Positions 24,103 to 31,739 of a stretch of DNA of 64,000 bases are shown here, in pieces. Both the position numbers and the translations under genes were made by a program. The notes beneath the pieces are model-generated. The model was given only the letters and a program-made list of their open reading frames with translations. It did no database searches and was not told the origin of the DNA. The stretch is from Actinomycetes bacterium. Lineage in GTDB: Bacteria > Actinomycetota > Acidimicrobiia > Acidimicrobiales > Ilumatobacteraceae. How positions within the stretch are numbered: position 1 is the stretch's first letter; each line of letters starts with the position of its first letter. The stretch lies in contig JAKOUY010000006.1 in assembly GCA_029782355.1 (NCBI GenBank), positions 18,998 to 82,997 of the forward strand. Direction: 5' to 3'.

Positions 24103-25106
24103 GGCCGCTGCTCGTCGGGTAGGCCCTCGCCGAGCACGTCCAACATGTCGCCCATCGTCACGCCCTCCGGGAACGCGCCACGCTCGCCGCCCTGCTCGCC
24201 CTGGTCGTGACCCCGGTCGTACCCGGCCATGATCGCCCCGGCGAACCACGCCAGCATCGCGCCCTCGTCGGTCGCGAGGCTCGGCGACCGGCGAGCCCGA
24301 GCCGCGAACCTCGCGGCCCACCACCGGGCGTCGAACCGGCCGAACAGGTCCGTGTCGCCCTCCGGGGCCATCGTCCACCGTCCCGCACCACGGCCCGCGG
24401 TGCAACCGTCGTGGCGGTGGTCCGCGTGCGGGGCATCGATCCACTTGGCGGCGTAGAGCGGCGTCACCCACCAGCACGTGCCGCACGTGTCGCAGACCGC
24501 GAGTGCGCCGACCGGTCCGGCCAGGCGCGGCGGCACGTCGGGGGGGTCCGGCGGCGGAGCGGTGGGCAGGTCGTCGGCGGGCTCGGTCATCGAGGGCTCC
24601 TCGGGGTAGGGGTCGGTGGGGAACTCGTCGGGGTAGTAGCGGCCGAGGCGCGCCCGGAGCCGCATCCGCACCAGGAACGACTCGGCGAGCACGTCGCCGA
24701 ACTGGTCCTCGGCTCGCTCGGGGTACTGGCCCATCAGGTACGCGTGGAACGCCCGGGCGGCGTCGGCCAACTCCGGGTCTCCGCGCGGAGACTCCGGGGT
24801 GGCGTCGGGGTGGCGCGGGCCCGGCACCGTCGCGAGCAACGCCTCGACCTCGGCCAGCGTCGCAGCCGCCTGTTCCTCGGCGGCGGCCGAGGTACGGCGG
24901 TAGTGCTCGCCGTCGGGGTCGTTCTCGTCGGTGAACGTGCGCGCGCTCGGCCCCCAATACGAGGCGACCTGGATGCGGTCACCGAGCGCCGGGAGGACGT
25001 ACACCTGCCGGTAGTACCCCCCGTGGATCGACTCCCGTTCGATCGTCGCGCCCGTGATCCAATCGAGCACGACCACCCGGCCGTTCGGTGCTCGCCACGT
25101 CCTCAC
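24099..25106 (-). CDS. Two-part hypothetical protein, possible internal start
   Basis: 335 residues. Part 1 (1-170) begins RTWRAPNGRVVVLDWITG, with beta strands then an acidic helical part. Part 2 starts near residue 173 at MTEPADDLPTAPPPDPPD and has CDTCGTCWWV plus an HADHRH segment. A GAGGAG lies 6 bp before that internal ATG (24590), in the style of gene starts here, so a shorter second product may be made from the same frame or two genes may have fused. No known domain. Confidence 0.68.
   Translation of the reverse strand: MRTWRAPNGRVVVLDWITGATIERESIHGGYYRQVYVLPALGDRIQVASYWGPSARTFTDENDPDGEHYRRTSAAAEEQAAATLAEVEALLATVPGPRHPDATPESPRGDPELADAARAFHAYLMGQYPERAEDQFGDVLAESFLVRMRLRARLGRYYPDEFPTDPYPEEPSMTEPADDLPTAPPPDPPDVPPRLAGPVGALAVCDTCGTCWWVTPLYAAKWIDAPHADHRHDGCTAGRGAGRWTMAPEGDTDLFGRFDARWWAARFAARARRSPSLATDEGAMLAWFAGAIMAGYDRGHDQGEQGGERGAFPEGVTMGDMLDVLGEGLPDEQRP
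24777..24792. repeat. 16-bp palindrome GTCTCCGCGCGGAGAC
   Basis: A perfect palindrome inside the two-part hypothetical gene. The core TCTCCGCGCGGAGA also occurs at 40331-40344 (in the helicase gene), and a version with one extra C occurs at 54086-54102 (intergenic). The three sites share ACTC right after the palindrome. Role unknown. Confidence 0.5.
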
Positions 25107-25801
25107 GTTCCGACCTCCGCCCACTGCTCGGGATGCACGCGTCGGAGGCCCTGACCGCCACGCCAGCGGAGCGGGTCACACCCGCCGCGGCCGCCACACG
25201 TCGGGCACGCGTACGCGCCCTCGTCGGCGTTGTACGCAGGCCCGATCGTGAACTCGCGCTCGGCCGTGTTCCCCGTCCCCCAGCACCGCGGGCACCGCGC
25301 CAGGGTCGGGGCCACGTCGTCCAGCAGCCACGCGAACCGGCAGGGGGTGTAGTCGCCGAACGGCAACTCCTCGTCGGCGCGTACGTCGGGGCCGTCGGGC
25401 AACGCCACCCGGAGCCGGGCCCCGTCGGGCGACTTCTCCACGAACCCGTCCGGGTTGGGCGGCCCCTGCCAGTCGATGATCGGCACCACGTCGGTGAGCA
25501 CCGCCGACGCGACGATCGCGCCGAGGGGCAACGGCCAGGTGTCGTGCTCGGTCACCCCGTCGGCCAGGACCCGGCCGCGCGTGTCGGCGAGCGTGTAGCC
25601 CTCGTTCACGTGGTCGGGCCAGGTGATCCGGTAGTGGCCCACCGAGTACGGGCCGAGGATCGTGGGGAGGTCCGGCGGGCGGGCTCCGGCGTGGATCAGG
25701 ATGCGGCCCCGGTAGGCCGTGGACCACGACCGGGTCTCGATCCGCTTGGCTCCGATCGCGACGAGCGTCGCCCACGGCTGGCGGAGCGTGAGCACCCTCA
25801 C
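25103..25801 (-). CDS. ASCH-domain protein with zinc-ribbon tail
   Basis: 232 residues. VRVLTLRQPWATLVAIGAKRIETRSW is the classic ASCH start (RNA- or nucleoside-modification-binding beta barrel), followed by YRGRILIHAG. After about residue 175 comes CPRCWGTGN ... CPTCGGRGGC, a DnaJ-like CxxCxGxG ribbon. The fusion suggests recognition of a nucleic acid. GTG 25801 overlaps the upstream stop. Confidence 0.83.
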   Translation of the reverse strand: MRVLTLRQPWATLVAIGAKRIETRSWSTAYRGRILIHAGARPPDLPTILGPYSVGHYRITWPDHVNEGYTLADTRGRVLADGVTEHDTWPLPLGAIVASAVLTDVVPIIDWQGPPNPDGFVEKSPDGARLRVALPDGPDVRADEELPFGDYTPCRFAWLLDDVAPTLARCPRCWGTGNTAEREFTIGPAYNADEGAYACPTCGGRGGCDPLRWRGGQGLRRVHPEQWAEVGT

Positions 25802-26004
25802 GACGACCCCGCGGTCGACACGGCCACCACCGCGAACACGATCGCCACCGCCAGGTACACGGCGGCGGCGATCGGCCAGGGGCAGGTGCGCGGCCCCGAG
25901 GGCGGCCGGAAGGTCACCAGCCCGACGGCGATCCCCGCGCACAGGATCGCGGCCAGCGCGGGGAACGGCCACAGCGGGATGGTCACGGTCTCCGCGCCGA
26001 TCAC
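25798..26004 (-). CDS. Small two-span membrane protein
   Basis: 68 residues with hydrophobic helices near 11-28 (WPFPALAAILCAGIAVGLV) and 43-63 (PIAAAVYLAVAIVFAVVAV), short polar ends. GTG coupled to the upstream stop. Could act at the host membrane, unknown how. Confidence 0.7.
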   Translation of the reverse strand: MIGAETVTIPLWPFPALAAILCAGIAVGLVTFRPPSGPRTCPWPIAAAVYLAVAIVFAVVAVSTAGSS

Positions 26005-26984
26005 GGGGTCACCGTCACCGGCTCGGGGTACTCGTCCCACGTGCGGCCATCGAGCAGGCGTCCGGCGGCCTTCTTCCCGAACCGGCCGACGAGGCGCGCG
26101 CCGGGGGTGTCCACGGCGTCGGGGACGTGGCGGCCGTCGGGGGCGACGAACAGGTGACGCCCGGGCCCGGCGTACTCGGCGGCGGCGCACGGCCGCCACT
26201 CGCCCCACTGCTTGAAGTGGAACGCGACGCCCTCGGCGATGCAATCGTCGCGGATCTGGCGGACCCAATCGGGGTGCATGGGCCGTGCTCCCGGGCCGGA
26301 CTCGCCGCCGACGATCACCCAATCGAGCAGCGGGTGCCGAGCCCCGGAACCTCCGCCGGGGCCGCCGATCCAGTCGGGCACGATGGCCCCGGCGGTGAGG
26401 TCGATCGGGCCGAGTAGCGGCTCGGCCGACAGGAACCGGACCGCGGCGTCGGCCGAGAGGAGGTCGGGGATGCGCCGGTCGGCCCACGCCTGGTCCTCGA
26501 CCGACGTGCCGAGCCACACGTTCGGGAGCGGCCACGGGCGGAGGTCGCCGCCCGCCTTGTCTATCACGGCGTCGTGGAACCCCGGCGAGCGGGACAGGGC
26601 GGCCATCCGCTTGGGCCTCTTGGTCAGGACCTGGAACGTGTGCTGCTCGGCGCGGGCCATGACGGCGAACGCGTCCTCGATGAACGCGTTGGGGACCGCC
26701 GGGTGGAACAGGTCGCTCATCGAGTTCACGAACACGCGCCGCGGCTTGCGCCAGCGGAGGGGCTGGTCGAGCCGTTCGGGGAGCGTGCGGATCTCGCCCG
26801 TGAAGCGGGGCAACTCGTCGGGGGTGCGGCGGTGGGCGAGCCCGGCGTACACGGGGACGCCCGAGAGGCGGCCGAACGCCTCGCGTGCGGCGTAGCAGCC
26901 GTCGCAGCCGGGGCTCGCGTGCTGGCACCCGACGAGCGGGTTCCAGGTGGCCTCGGTCCAACTGATCCCGGTGCGGTCACCCAC
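26001..26984 (-). CDS. Phage Gp37/Gp68 family (DUF5131) protein
   Basis: 327 residues. ISWTEATWNPLVGC, CDGCYA, VFVNSMSDLFH, TFQVLTKRPKRM, WLGTSVEDQ and GESGPGARPMHPDWVRQIRDDC are the conserved blocks of this family, found in many actinophages and mycobacteria. The three Cys near the N-terminus (CQHASPGCDGC) resemble a radical-SAM-like cluster site, but activity is unproven. GTG 26984 overlaps the HNH gene by 8 bp. Confidence 0.9.
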   Translation of the reverse strand: MGDRTGISWTEATWNPLVGCQHASPGCDGCYAAREAFGRLSGVPVYAGLAHRRTPDELPRFTGEIRTLPERLDQPLRWRKPRRVFVNSMSDLFHPAVPNAFIEDAFAVMARAEQHTFQVLTKRPKRMAALSRSPGFHDAVIDKAGGDLRPWPLPNVWLGTSVEDQAWADRRIPDLLSADAAVRFLSAEPLLGPIDLTAGAIVPDWIGGPGGGSGARHPLLDWVIVGGESGPGARPMHPDWVRQIRDDCIAEGVAFHFKQWGEWRPCAAAEYAGPGRHLFVAPDGRHVPDAVDTPGARLVGRFGKKAAGRLLDGRTWDEYPEPVTVTP

Positions 26985-27459
26985 GGCGGGCTCCTTCCCG
27001 TCGGTGGTGGCACGCGGAGCACACGACCTCGACGTGTTCGTGGTGCTCGGGCGCGTACCCCAGGTGGTGGTCGTATTCGTGGCGCGGGCCGTTGCCAAGA
27101 TGGCCGCAGTCCGTGCACGCCACCGAGTCGGGCGGCGGGAGCAGCCCCACGTCGACCAGGTGGTTCACCCGGCGTCGGGCCTGGTGGCGGTCATCGTCGC
27201 GGGCGTCCACATAGCGGCGGCCGCGTGCTCGGGCGCGGGGCGTGTACGTGTGGCGTGCCGCGGCGTTTTGCGTGCGGCGACACGCCGCGGCACGACCTCG
27301 GCCCCGGTTCCGGTCGGTGGCGAACTCGGCGGCGGGGTGCCACTCGCGGCACCGCCAGCACCACAGAAGCCCGGCATCCAGGTGCTCCTCGTACTCGGCG
27401 AGCGAGAGGCCCAGCCGCGTCGCGGCGGCTTTCCTCACGCCCTCGGGGGTTCCTGCCAT
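26977..27459 (-). CDS. HNH endonuclease-like protein
   Basis: 160 residues. C-terminal block VACTDCGHLGNGP-RHEYDHHLGY-HVEVVCSACHHRRE is a zinc-stabilised HNH-type fold, preceded by a first CWRC knuckle (near 31-34) and an Arg-rich linker. Probably a DNA-nicking enzyme; the free-standing form is common in actinophages. ATG 27459. Confidence 0.78.
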   Translation of the reverse strand: MAGTPEGVRKAAATRLGLSLAEYEEHLDAGLLWCWRCREWHPAAEFATDRNRGRGRAAACRRTQNAAARHTYTPRARARGRRYVDARDDDRHQARRRVNHLVDVGLLPPPDSVACTDCGHLGNGPRHEYDHHLGYAPEHHEHVEVVCSACHHRREGARRG

Positions 27460-27461
27460 CG

Positions 27462-27653
27462 TCAGTCCTCGGGGTTGTCGGGGCGGGTGGGGGAGTGGTC
27501 GCCGTCGTGGCCCTCGGCGAGCACGCAGCGTTCGATGTCGGAGCCGATGCCACGGTTCCACACCTGGCGGTACGCGGGGCACGGCGGGATGGGGAACCGC
27601 CACGGGCCCGCGGGCCGTTCGGCGGTCACCGGCTCGGTGGGTTCGTCGCTCAC
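27462..27653 (-). CDS. Small hypothetical protein
   Basis: 63 residues; EPVTAERPAGPWRFPIPPCPAYRQVWNRG then CVLAEGHDGDHSPTRP. The C-x(n)-EGHDGDH motif is shared by several short actinophage proteins and may be a metal site. Not assigned. Confidence 0.7.
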   Translation of the reverse strand: MSDEPTEPVTAERPAGPWRFPIPPCPAYRQVWNRGIGSDIERCVLAEGHDGDHSPTRPDNPED

Positions 27654-27883
27654 GCGGCACCACCACTGAGGAACCGGTCGCGGGCGTCGAGCACGTTGTC
27701 GGGCTCGGGCTCCACGATCCGCACGTGGGACACGGGGCGGCGGGTCCGCTGGCACGGTACGTCGCGCCAGCGGGTCATCGCTCGGCGTTCCTCGGCCGTC
27801 GGCCGGGTCGCCCACGCGGTCGCGAACGCGCCGACCACGGCGACACCGACGACGAACCCTTGCCAGAAGTCAGGAAGTGACAC
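27650..27883 (-). CDS. Small protein with N-terminal membrane anchor
   Basis: 77 residues. One hydrophobic helix (FWQGFVVGVAVVGAFATAWA, about 6-25) then a polar, basic tail. GTG 27883 chosen for GAGG upstream; overlaps the HNH gene by 14 bp. Confidence 0.68.
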   Translation of the reverse strand: MSLPDFWQGFVVGVAVVGAFATAWATRPTAEERRAMTRWRDVPCQRTRRPVSHVRIVEPEPDNVLDARDRFLSGGAA

Positions 27884-28259
27884 GGCGCGCCTCTCGTTCC
27901 CGGTGGCACCGTCGGCACCGCCGCTCCTCGCCCCCGCGTCGGCGGAGGATGGTCGTGTTCTCAGGCGTGAACGCATGTCCGTTGCAGCAGTGGGTCTTGC
28001 CCGTGTGCGGCGAGTGGGTGCGGCCGTGCTCGCCGGGAGCGAGCGCGGCCAAGTGGTCGGGCCGGACGCACAGCGCCGACTCGCAGGTGTGGTGCACATG
28101 AGCGCCCGCCGGGATGGGGCCGCGGGCCTCACGGTAGGAGCGCCGGTGAGCGAGGTCGCGCCCGATCGTCCCGTAGCCGTGTGACCCGACCGGGCCCGTC
28201 CAGATCCAGCACTCGCCGCGGACGGCATAGCGCCCCTGCCACCAGTCGCTCAGGTGCAC
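27870..28259 (-). CDS. HNH endonuclease
   Basis: 129 residues. CWIWTGPVGSHGYG, RRSYREARGPIPAGAHVHHTCESALCVRPDHLAAL and GEHGRTH are the conserved parts of the free-standing phage HNH family (first His pair HH, Asn/Asp replaced by RPDH). GTG 28259 has AAGGAGG upstream. Could be a homing-type nickase. Confidence 0.85.
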   Translation of the reverse strand: MHLSDWWQGRYAVRGECWIWTGPVGSHGYGTIGRDLAHRRSYREARGPIPAGAHVHHTCESALCVRPDHLAALAPGEHGRTHSPHTGKTHCCNGHAFTPENTTILRRRGGEERRCRRCHREREARRVTS

Positions 28260-28645
28260 GGGTGGTCCTCCTTGGGGACGCGGCGGCGCGGGCCGCCGGG
28301 GGCTCGGGGCACCGCGCGTTCGCGGCACCCGATCGAACAGCGGGGGACGTAGCCGGAGGCGGCCACGTCGGCACGGAGGCGGACCTCGGCGTCGCCGCAT
28401 CGGCACACGACGTGGACGAACGCGAGGTCGGTCGCGGCGGCCCGGTAGCGGGTCGGCCGGGGGTTGGTCCGCTCGGCGGGCAACGTGTCGGGCGTGTGCG
28501 CGCACAGCGTCACGTCCGCGGCGTCGGAGTTCCGACGCTTCACGGGGAGGAACAGCCCGATCCGCTGGGGCTCGGCGTCGGCCCGCTGGCGGCGACGGCG
28601 AACGCCTCGTCGGTCCTTGCGGCTCGGTGCCGCTCGGTCGCTCAC
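28250..28645 (-). CDS. Arg-rich protein with Cys/His motif
   Basis: 131 residues. The N-terminal half is strongly basic (SRKDRRGVRRRRQR); the C-terminal half has VVCRCGDAEVRLRADVAASGYVP-RCSIGC, a possible zinc ribbon. GTG coupled upstream. Possibly nucleic-acid binding. Confidence 0.66.
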   Translation of the reverse strand: MSDRAAPSRKDRRGVRRRRQRADAEPQRIGLFLPVKRRNSDAADVTLCAHTPDTLPAERTNPRPTRYRAAATDLAFVHVVCRCGDAEVRLRADVAASGYVPRCSIGCRERAVPRAPGGPRRRVPKEDHPCT

Positions 28646-28851
28646 TTCCGGCCCTTCTCCACGTCCCGGATGATGCCGGTGAGCACGGCGGCCATCGCCG
28701 AGCAGATCAACGCGACACCCAGGACGCCCCCGGCGACCTCGTTCCACTCGGCCACGGCGGCCACGGCCACGATGCCACCGGCGACGAGCCCGGCCATCCC
28801 GAGCAGGATGGCCCACGCGATCAAGAACACGTGCACGGTACGGCGGGTCAC
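28642..28851 (-). CDS. Small two-span membrane protein
   Basis: 69 residues, with helices at about 7-30 (VFLIAWAILLGMAGLVAGGIVAV) and 40-60 (GGVLGVALICSAMAAVLTGI) and a basic end. GTG coupled to the upstream gene. Confidence 0.7.
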   Translation of the reverse strand: MTRRTVHVFLIAWAILLGMAGLVAGGIVAVAAVAEWNEVAGGVLGVALICSAMAAVLTGIIRDVEKGRK

Positions 28852-29093
28852 GGGGTCGCTCCTCCCGTTTGCAGGGCTTCGTGGACGGTCCGCACGATCG
28901 GGCCCGGCGGGGAGCCGGGGGCCTCTCGGCGTGCGGCTTGGATCTGCTGCAGCAGCACGGTGGCCGTGGTGCCGACCTCGGCGGCGTAGTCCTCGGCGGC
29001 GTCGATCATGGCACGTGTCCAGTCGGCGTCGCCGGGCTTGGCGTCCCAGCGCTCGTACGCGGCGAGGAACACGTCGAACGCCTCGGTGGTCAC
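28848..29093 (-). CDS. Small helical hypothetical protein
   Basis: 81 residues; FDVFLAAYERWDAKPGDADWTRAMIDAAEDYAAEV and a second helix. Resembles short actinophage proteins with a 'W..a...' repeat pattern but not a named family. Confidence 0.68.
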   Translation of the reverse strand: MTTEAFDVFLAAYERWDAKPGDADWTRAMIDAAEDYAAEVGTTATVLLQQIQAARREAPGSPPGPIVRTVHEALQTGGATP

Positions 29094-29284
29094 GGTCGGA
29101 CCTCGGGGCAGTCGACGGCGAGGCACACGACCTCGGGTGCGGTGGGCGTCGTGGTGGCGCACCCGTCGGCGGTGCGGTGGTCCTGCGGCTCGGTCGGGGC
29201 GGGGGCCAGGAGTGGGCCGCACGCGCCGAGCACGGCGACGGACACGGCGATCGCCGCGAGGCGGCGGAGTACGCGGATCGTCAT
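29090..29284 (-). CDS. Phage-encoded small lipoprotein
   Basis: 64 residues. MTIRVLRRLAAIAVSVAVLGAC carries a positive start, a hydrophobic core and the lipobox LGAC (Cys22), so it should be lipid-anchored outside the membrane. The mature part has two further Cys pairs (DGCATTT, CLAVDC). In phages such proteins can block superinfection; that is inference only. ATG 29284. Confidence 0.75.
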   Translation of the reverse strand: MTIRVLRRLAAIAVSVAVLGACGPLLAPAPTEPQDHRTADGCATTTPTAPEVVCLAVDCPEVRP

Positions 29285-29433
29285 CGGGGCCATCCGGTGA
29301 ACGTGGCGGTCGCTCCCATGAGCAACCCGCCGAGGTACACGCGCCACGTGGTCGCGCCGAGCACGGCGAGGAGCGTCGCGTACGCGCCGCCGACCAAGAG
29401 CCCGAGGCCGAACGCCTCGCGTCGGCCGCCCAT
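29281..29433 (-). CDS. Small membrane protein
   Basis: 50 residues with a Gly/Leu-rich hydrophobic segment (FGLGLLVGGAYATLLAVLG) and a second weak one (YLGGLLMGATATF). Next to the lipoprotein gene with a 4-bp overlap, which may hint at joint membrane action. Confidence 0.62.
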   Translation of the reverse strand: MGGRREAFGLGLLVGGAYATLLAVLGATTWRVYLGGLLMGATATFTGWPR

Positions 29434-29663
29434 CAGTCGGCCCCGTCGTCGTAGAGGCAGCCGTCCGTGTGGCCGTCGGCGTCGTGGCACAGGTCGTGGC
29501 CGCACCCGTGGCGGCTCGGGTTCGGGGCGATCCCGAGGCGGGCGGCGAGCGCGCGCTCGGCCCACGCACGGTCGGCCGCCGTGGTCGCGGTGACCGACCA
29601 GCCGCCGTGGCGGATCGTGAGCATCCCGCGGTCCTCGGTGCGGGTCACGGCGTCGGTGGTCAT
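29433..29663 (-). CDS. Small protein with His/Cys-rich tail
   Basis: 76 residues; WSVTATTAADRAWAERALAARLGIAPNPSRHGCGHDLCHDADGHTDGC. The last part is a probable metal site (C..H..C..H..H..C). Function unknown. Confidence 0.7.
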   Translation of the reverse strand: MTTDAVTRTEDRGMLTIRHGGWSVTATTAADRAWAERALAARLGIAPNPSRHGCGHDLCHDADGHTDGCLYDDGAD

Positions 29664-29869
29664 CGGTCGGCTCCTTCCAGGTCGGTGCGGATCGCGGCGA
29701 ACGCTCTGCGTGCCCGCTCGGCGCGGATCGCAGCGCGGATCTCCGGCCGGTATCCGGCGTGGAGCATCGAGCGGAGGTCGTCGTCGGTGAGGTTCACGAA
29801 CGCGGCCTCGCCGCGGCCGCGCAGCGCAGCGTCGGCGGCTTCGCTGATCCGGTAGGGCGCGGTCGTCAT
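29660..29869 (-). CDS. Small hypothetical protein
   Basis: 69 residues, helical and basic (EIRAAIRAERARRAFAAIRTDLEG), with NLTDDDLRSMLHAGYRPEI in the middle. Coupled on both sides. Confidence 0.68.
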   Translation of the reverse strand: MTTAPYRISEAADAALRGRGEAAFVNLTDDDLRSMLHAGYRPEIRAAIRAERARRAFAAIRTDLEGADR

Positions 29870-30171
29870 CGGGGCCGCCTCGGGGTGGGGGCGTTGCCGC
29901 TCCGGGCCCGGAGGATGCGCGCGGTTCGGAGCATCCCCTCGATCGACATGGCGTGGCCGACGTGCCACGCCAGCACGGGGATCTCGTGCTCGTCGGCGAA
30001 CGGGCAGGTGTAGGCCTCCAGCGGACCGATGTCGGGGTCCTGCTCGGGGGTGCGCGACGTGGCGGCGATCTGGCGGGCGACCTTCGCCGTCAGGCACGCC
30101 TTCCCCGTGCACTTGACGGCGCGGAGGTCGGCGAGTTCGGCGTCGAGGTCGGAGGGCACGGTCATGGTCAT
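29866..30171 (-). CDS. Small hypothetical protein with Cys residues
   Basis: 101 residues from ATG 30171 (AAGGGG 5 bp upstream); a GTG at 30177 coupled to the upstream stop is an alternative. CTGKACLTAKVARQIA and YTCPFADEHEIPVLAWHVGHAMSIEG are notable. Unknown function. Confidence 0.7.
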   Translation of the reverse strand: MTMTVPSDLDAELADLRAVKCTGKACLTAKVARQIAATSRTPEQDPDIGPLEAYTCPFADEHEIPVLAWHVGHAMSIEGMLRTARILRARSGNAPTPRRPR

Positions 30172-30173
30172 GG

Positions 30174-31202
30174 TCACCCCTTCTTGCGGCACTCGGGGCC
30201 GATCCCGAGGCGGCGGGACTCCTCGTCGGTGAGGGTCCGGTTGCACCGGTAGCAGCGGCCGATCTCCTGGCCGTAGAGCGCCCCGGCCTCGGCGGGCCCG
30301 TACTCGGCGATCCGAGCGAGGACCCGGCCGACCTGCTGGCGGCCGAGGTTCTGGTCGGGGTGGCCGCCGATCACGATCTTGACGAACACGCGCCCGGCGT
30401 AGGGGCCGTCCTCGGGGCGGTCCACCCGGTAGAACGCCAGGTCGTTGTCGCCGGTGCTCGGGATCGCGTAGTGCCCGGCGGGCACGTCGGCGAGCGGAGC
30501 CTCGACGGGAGCGGCGGCCGGGGTGGCCGAGCACTCGCCGTCGTTGTGGGCGACCGCCCACTTGCCTGCACGCTTGGCGAGGCGGCCTGCCTCGTCGGCG
30601 ACGTGGCCGCCGCACAGGACGCACGCGCCGCCGTAGCGGTTCGTGCGGGTGAGGATCTCCACGCCCGCCGGGAGCGCCGAGGGGGTGGCGGCCGGTGCGG
30701 CGGGGGTCGGGTGGGCGGTGTCGAGCAGCCGGTCGATCGTGGCGCTTGCGCCCTTGCGGGTCCACGTCCCGGCGGCGACCATCTCGGCCTCGGCGGTGGT
30801 GGCGTCGATGCCGTGGCGGGTCCACAGCGTGCGGAGGAACGCCTCCTGCTTGGCGGTCGGGCCCTCGGGGGCGGAGTGGTGGCCGTGGCCGCAGCCGGTG
30901 CCGTGCTGGTGCTCGGCGACCCGCTCGGCGATCTCGGCGGCCGTGGGGGCCGGGGCACCCTTGGCGTTCGGGAGGAGGTTCACGGGGACACACTGGCCGC
31001 ACGTCCACTCGTTGAGGACCTGGTCGAACGTGAGGCCGTCGGCGACGATCGTCGCGCCGTGGGCGGCGGTGCAGGCGGGGTCAAGGTGGCCGAGGCGGGC
31101 CACGACCGGGTGCGGGTTCGGGCGGGCCTTGGTCGGGGCGGGCGTCCACTCGCGCTCGGTCACGTACCCGGTGGCGGTGGTGGTGGCGGGGGAGTGGGTC
31201 AT
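30174..31202 (-). CDS. DUF6011-type zinc protein, first gene of P4 operon
   Basis: 342 residues. The C-terminus GRCYRCNRTLTDEESRRLGIGPEC is the DUF6011 signature. Upstream are CVLCGGHV (near 194) and CGQC (near 67), plus a helical KQEAFLRTLWTRHG segment. Several zinc knuckles joined by Ala/Pro linkers suggest a DNA- or protein-binding scaffold; similar proteins appear in actinophage early regions. ATG 31202 follows GAGGAGCCCCCG, so the start is firm. Confidence 0.82.
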   Translation of the reverse strand: MTHSPATTTATGYVTEREWTPAPTKARPNPHPVVARLGHLDPACTAAHGATIVADGLTFDQVLNEWTCGQCVPVNLLPNAKGAPAPTAAEIAERVAEHQHGTGCGHGHHSAPEGPTAKQEAFLRTLWTRHGIDATTAEAEMVAAGTWTRKGASATIDRLLDTAHPTPAAPAATPSALPAGVEILTRTNRYGGACVLCGGHVADEAGRLAKRAGKWAVAHNDGECSATPAAAPVEAPLADVPAGHYAIPSTGDNDLAFYRVDRPEDGPYAGRVFVKIVIGGHPDQNLGRQQVGRVLARIAEYGPAEAGALYGQEIGRCYRCNRTLTDEESRRLGIGPECRKKG

Positions 31203-31222
31203 CGGGGGCTCCTCGTTCGTGC

Positions 31223-31262
31223 TGGACATGTCCACCATACATCCTCGGGAGCGGTCGCGCAA
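31223..31262 (-). promoter_or_regulatory. Promoter P4 with palindromic operator
   Basis: Minus strand: -35 TTGCGC (31257-31262), 17-bp spacer, -10 TATGGT (31234-31239), operator TGGACATGTCCA (31223-31234), leader CAGCACG, GAGGAGCCCCCG, ATG 31202. Drives the operon down to 23339. Confidence 0.85.
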
Positions 31263-31265
31263 CCC

Positions 31266-31739
31266 CTATCCGGGGAAATCCTCGGGGCGGGTCCACGGGG
31301 TGGTCGGGGGCCCGTCGGTGGAGCGGATCAGGAGCCCGAGGTCGTAGGCCCGAGCGCCCATCCCGTGCACCGAGTCGGGGCCGATCGTGTGGCACCAGTC
31401 GCAGGCGGCGACGATGTTCTCGGCGGTGTCGGGGCCTCCCTGGCCTTGGCGGAGCCGGTGGTGGGGCTTCACCGGGGTGCGCCAGCAGCGGGGGGCTCGG
31501 ATCTCGCACGTGCTCCCGGAGCGGCGGAGCACGGCGGCCCACACGTCGGGAGCCCGCTCGGCGGTGGACGGCTTCCGGCTGCTGGCGGTGAGGGTGGACT
31601 CGGCGGGCGGGTAGCACTCGGGGCAGGGACGCATCCGTTCGGTCTCGCGCGGGCGGGGCCGTCGGGCCTCGGTGCCGCACGCGGCCGCGCCGTGGTCGGA
31701 CCGGTGATACCGGTCGTCGGTGCCGACGAGCCGGGCCAC
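31266..31739 (-). CDS. HNH endonuclease
   Basis: 157 residues from a GTG that overlaps the upstream TAG. MRPCPECYPP near the start, then STCEIRAPRCWRTPVKPHHRLRQGQGG-NIVAACDWCHT, an HNH nuclease with a zinc site. It is the last gene of the replication-side transcription block and ends just before P4. A later ATG (MRPCPEC) is another possible start. Confidence 0.8.
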   Translation of the reverse strand: MARLVGTDDRYHRSDHGAAACGTEARRPRPRETERMRPCPECYPPAESTLTASSRKPSTAERAPDVWAAVLRRSGSTCEIRAPRCWRTPVKPHHRLRQGQGGPDTAENIVAACDWCHTIGPDSVHGMGARAYDLGLLIRSTDGPPTTPWTRPEDFPG

